Shown: positions 5,581-5,959 of the stretch, in pieces
Position numbering within the stretch: the first letter of the stretch is position 1
How the letters are laid out: every line of letters begins with the position of its first letter
Source of the DNA: Desulfamplus sp.
Lineage (GTDB): Bacteria; Desulfobacterota; Desulfobacteria; Desulfobacterales; Desulfobacteraceae
Length of the DNA: 5,959 nt
Assembly: GCA_015231395.1 (NCBI GenBank)
Contig: JADGBP010000058.1
Coordinates: 1-5,959 of the forward strand
Reading direction: 5' to 3'
Made by a program: the position numbers and the translations under genes
The notes under the pieces: model-generated
The model's database searches: none
What the model was told of the DNA's origin: nothing
What the model saw: only the letters and a program-made list of their open reading frames with translations

Positions 5581-5959
5581 ATGGCAGACAGTCAGATTTA
5601 TATGATAGCGGGTCTGGGAAATCCTGGAAAGGAATATTCCCAGACCCGTCATAATATAGGCTTCATTGTTGTAGAAGAGCTTGCTCGAAGATATTCCCTC
5701 GCCTTTAGTCACTCCCGATTTGATGCTGATGTTATAAAGGGCGTCATTGAAGGAAAGCAGACCATTCTTGTCAAACCTCAATCCTACATGAACAGGAGCG
5801 GTTATCCTGTTCAAAAGATCTCCTCATATTTCAAAGTTGAAACAGATAACATTATTATTGTGCATGATGATCTTGATTTGCCTTTTGGACGTATAATGCT
5901 CGTAAAGGACAGAGGGCATGGTGGGCATAATGGTGTTCGTTCCATTATAGATGTCTTTT
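5581..5959 (+). CDS. pth: Peptidyl-tRNA hydrolase, 3' end cut by the window
   Basis: Pth hydrolyses the ester bond of peptidyl-tRNA released by stalled or abortive ribosomes, recycling tRNA in the cytoplasm. The 126 visible residues include AGLGNPGKEY at 10-19, TRHNIGF with catalytic-base His24, KPQSYMNRSG with Asn71, HDDLDLP with Asp96, and GHGGHNGVRS with Asn117. These match the known active-site set of E. coli Pth (His20, Asn68, Asp93, Asn114). A complete enzyme has about 190 residues, so roughly a third is beyond the window. The start is the ATG at 5581, 20 nt after the L25 stop; it follows a run of seven A residues and has no Shine-Dalgarno. The ATG at 5602 is an alternative, also without one. 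Translation may rely on coupling to L25 or on the A-rich leader (inference). Confidence 0.95.
   Translation, partial: MADSQIYMIAGLGNPGKEYSQTRHNIGFIVVEELARRYSLAFSHSRFDADVIKGVIEGKQTILVKPQSYMNRSGYPVQKISSYFKVETDNIIIVHDDLDLPFGRIMLVKDRGHGGHNGVRSIIDVF
5609..5648 (+). other. Strong inverted repeat inside the first codons of pth
   Basis: Bases 5609-5620 (CGGGTCTGGGAA) are perfectly complementary to 5637-5648, a 12-bp stem with 16 nt between the arms. Within those, TCC (5622-5624) can pair with GGA (5631-5633) around a 6-nt loop. It covers codons 10-23, which encode the GLGNPG and TRHN motifs. No T-run follows, so it is not an intrinsic terminator. Confidence 0.6.

Noticed and set aside
5569..5814. 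Minus-strand frame of 81 codons
   Set aside because: It is antisense to pth, whose plus-strand translation has every active-site motif.

Overview
The window looks like a chromosomal housekeeping segment from a moderately AT-rich Gram-negative bacterium, most likely a Desulfobacterota (sulfate-reducer type, Desulfobacterales-like) organism. This placement is an inference from the gene order (DUF1844 protein, ispE, tRNA-Gln, prs, a two-domain L25/CTC gene, pth) and from the neighbouring NDP-forming acyl-CoA synthetase. No 16S or other decisive marker is present. All genes are on the + strand, and the coding regions look intact except where the window cuts them.

Layout. Bases 1-2094 hold a large acyl-CoA synthetase (acetate--CoA ligase, ADP-forming type, fused alpha and beta parts) that lacks its N-terminus. 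Its 3' end runs into a near-perfect tandem array of a 22-nt unit (2041-2190), which supplies its stop codon. The array ends 5 nt before the Shine-Dalgarno of a DUF1844 gene (2206-2523). A spacer of about 86 nt with degenerate stop/start-like repeats follows, then ispE (2610-3653, GTG start), which carries two in-frame short duplications. An AT-rich gap (3654-3849) leads to tRNA-Gln(TTG) with encoded CCA (3850-3924). Next come prs (3953-4897), the L25/CTC gene (probable TTG start at 4952, ends 5560) and the 5' part of pth (5581 to the window end).

Function. IspE makes an isoprenoid intermediate in the MEP pathway. Prs makes PRPP for nucleotide, histidine and tryptophan synthesis. L25 is a ribosomal 5S rRNA-binding protein, and Pth recycles peptidyl-tRNA. 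With the tRNA they form a growth and translation cluster, probably with shared transcripts. The DUF1844 protein is a conserved small protein of unknown role.

I found no mobile element, CRISPR array, defence system or plainly new system. The unusual material is between and inside the genes: the 22-nt array that separates two genes in the same reading frame, a chain of overlapping mini-ORFs before ispE, short in-frame duplications in ispE, a hairpin directly before the L25 ribosome-binding site, and a 12-bp hairpin inside the first codons of pth.
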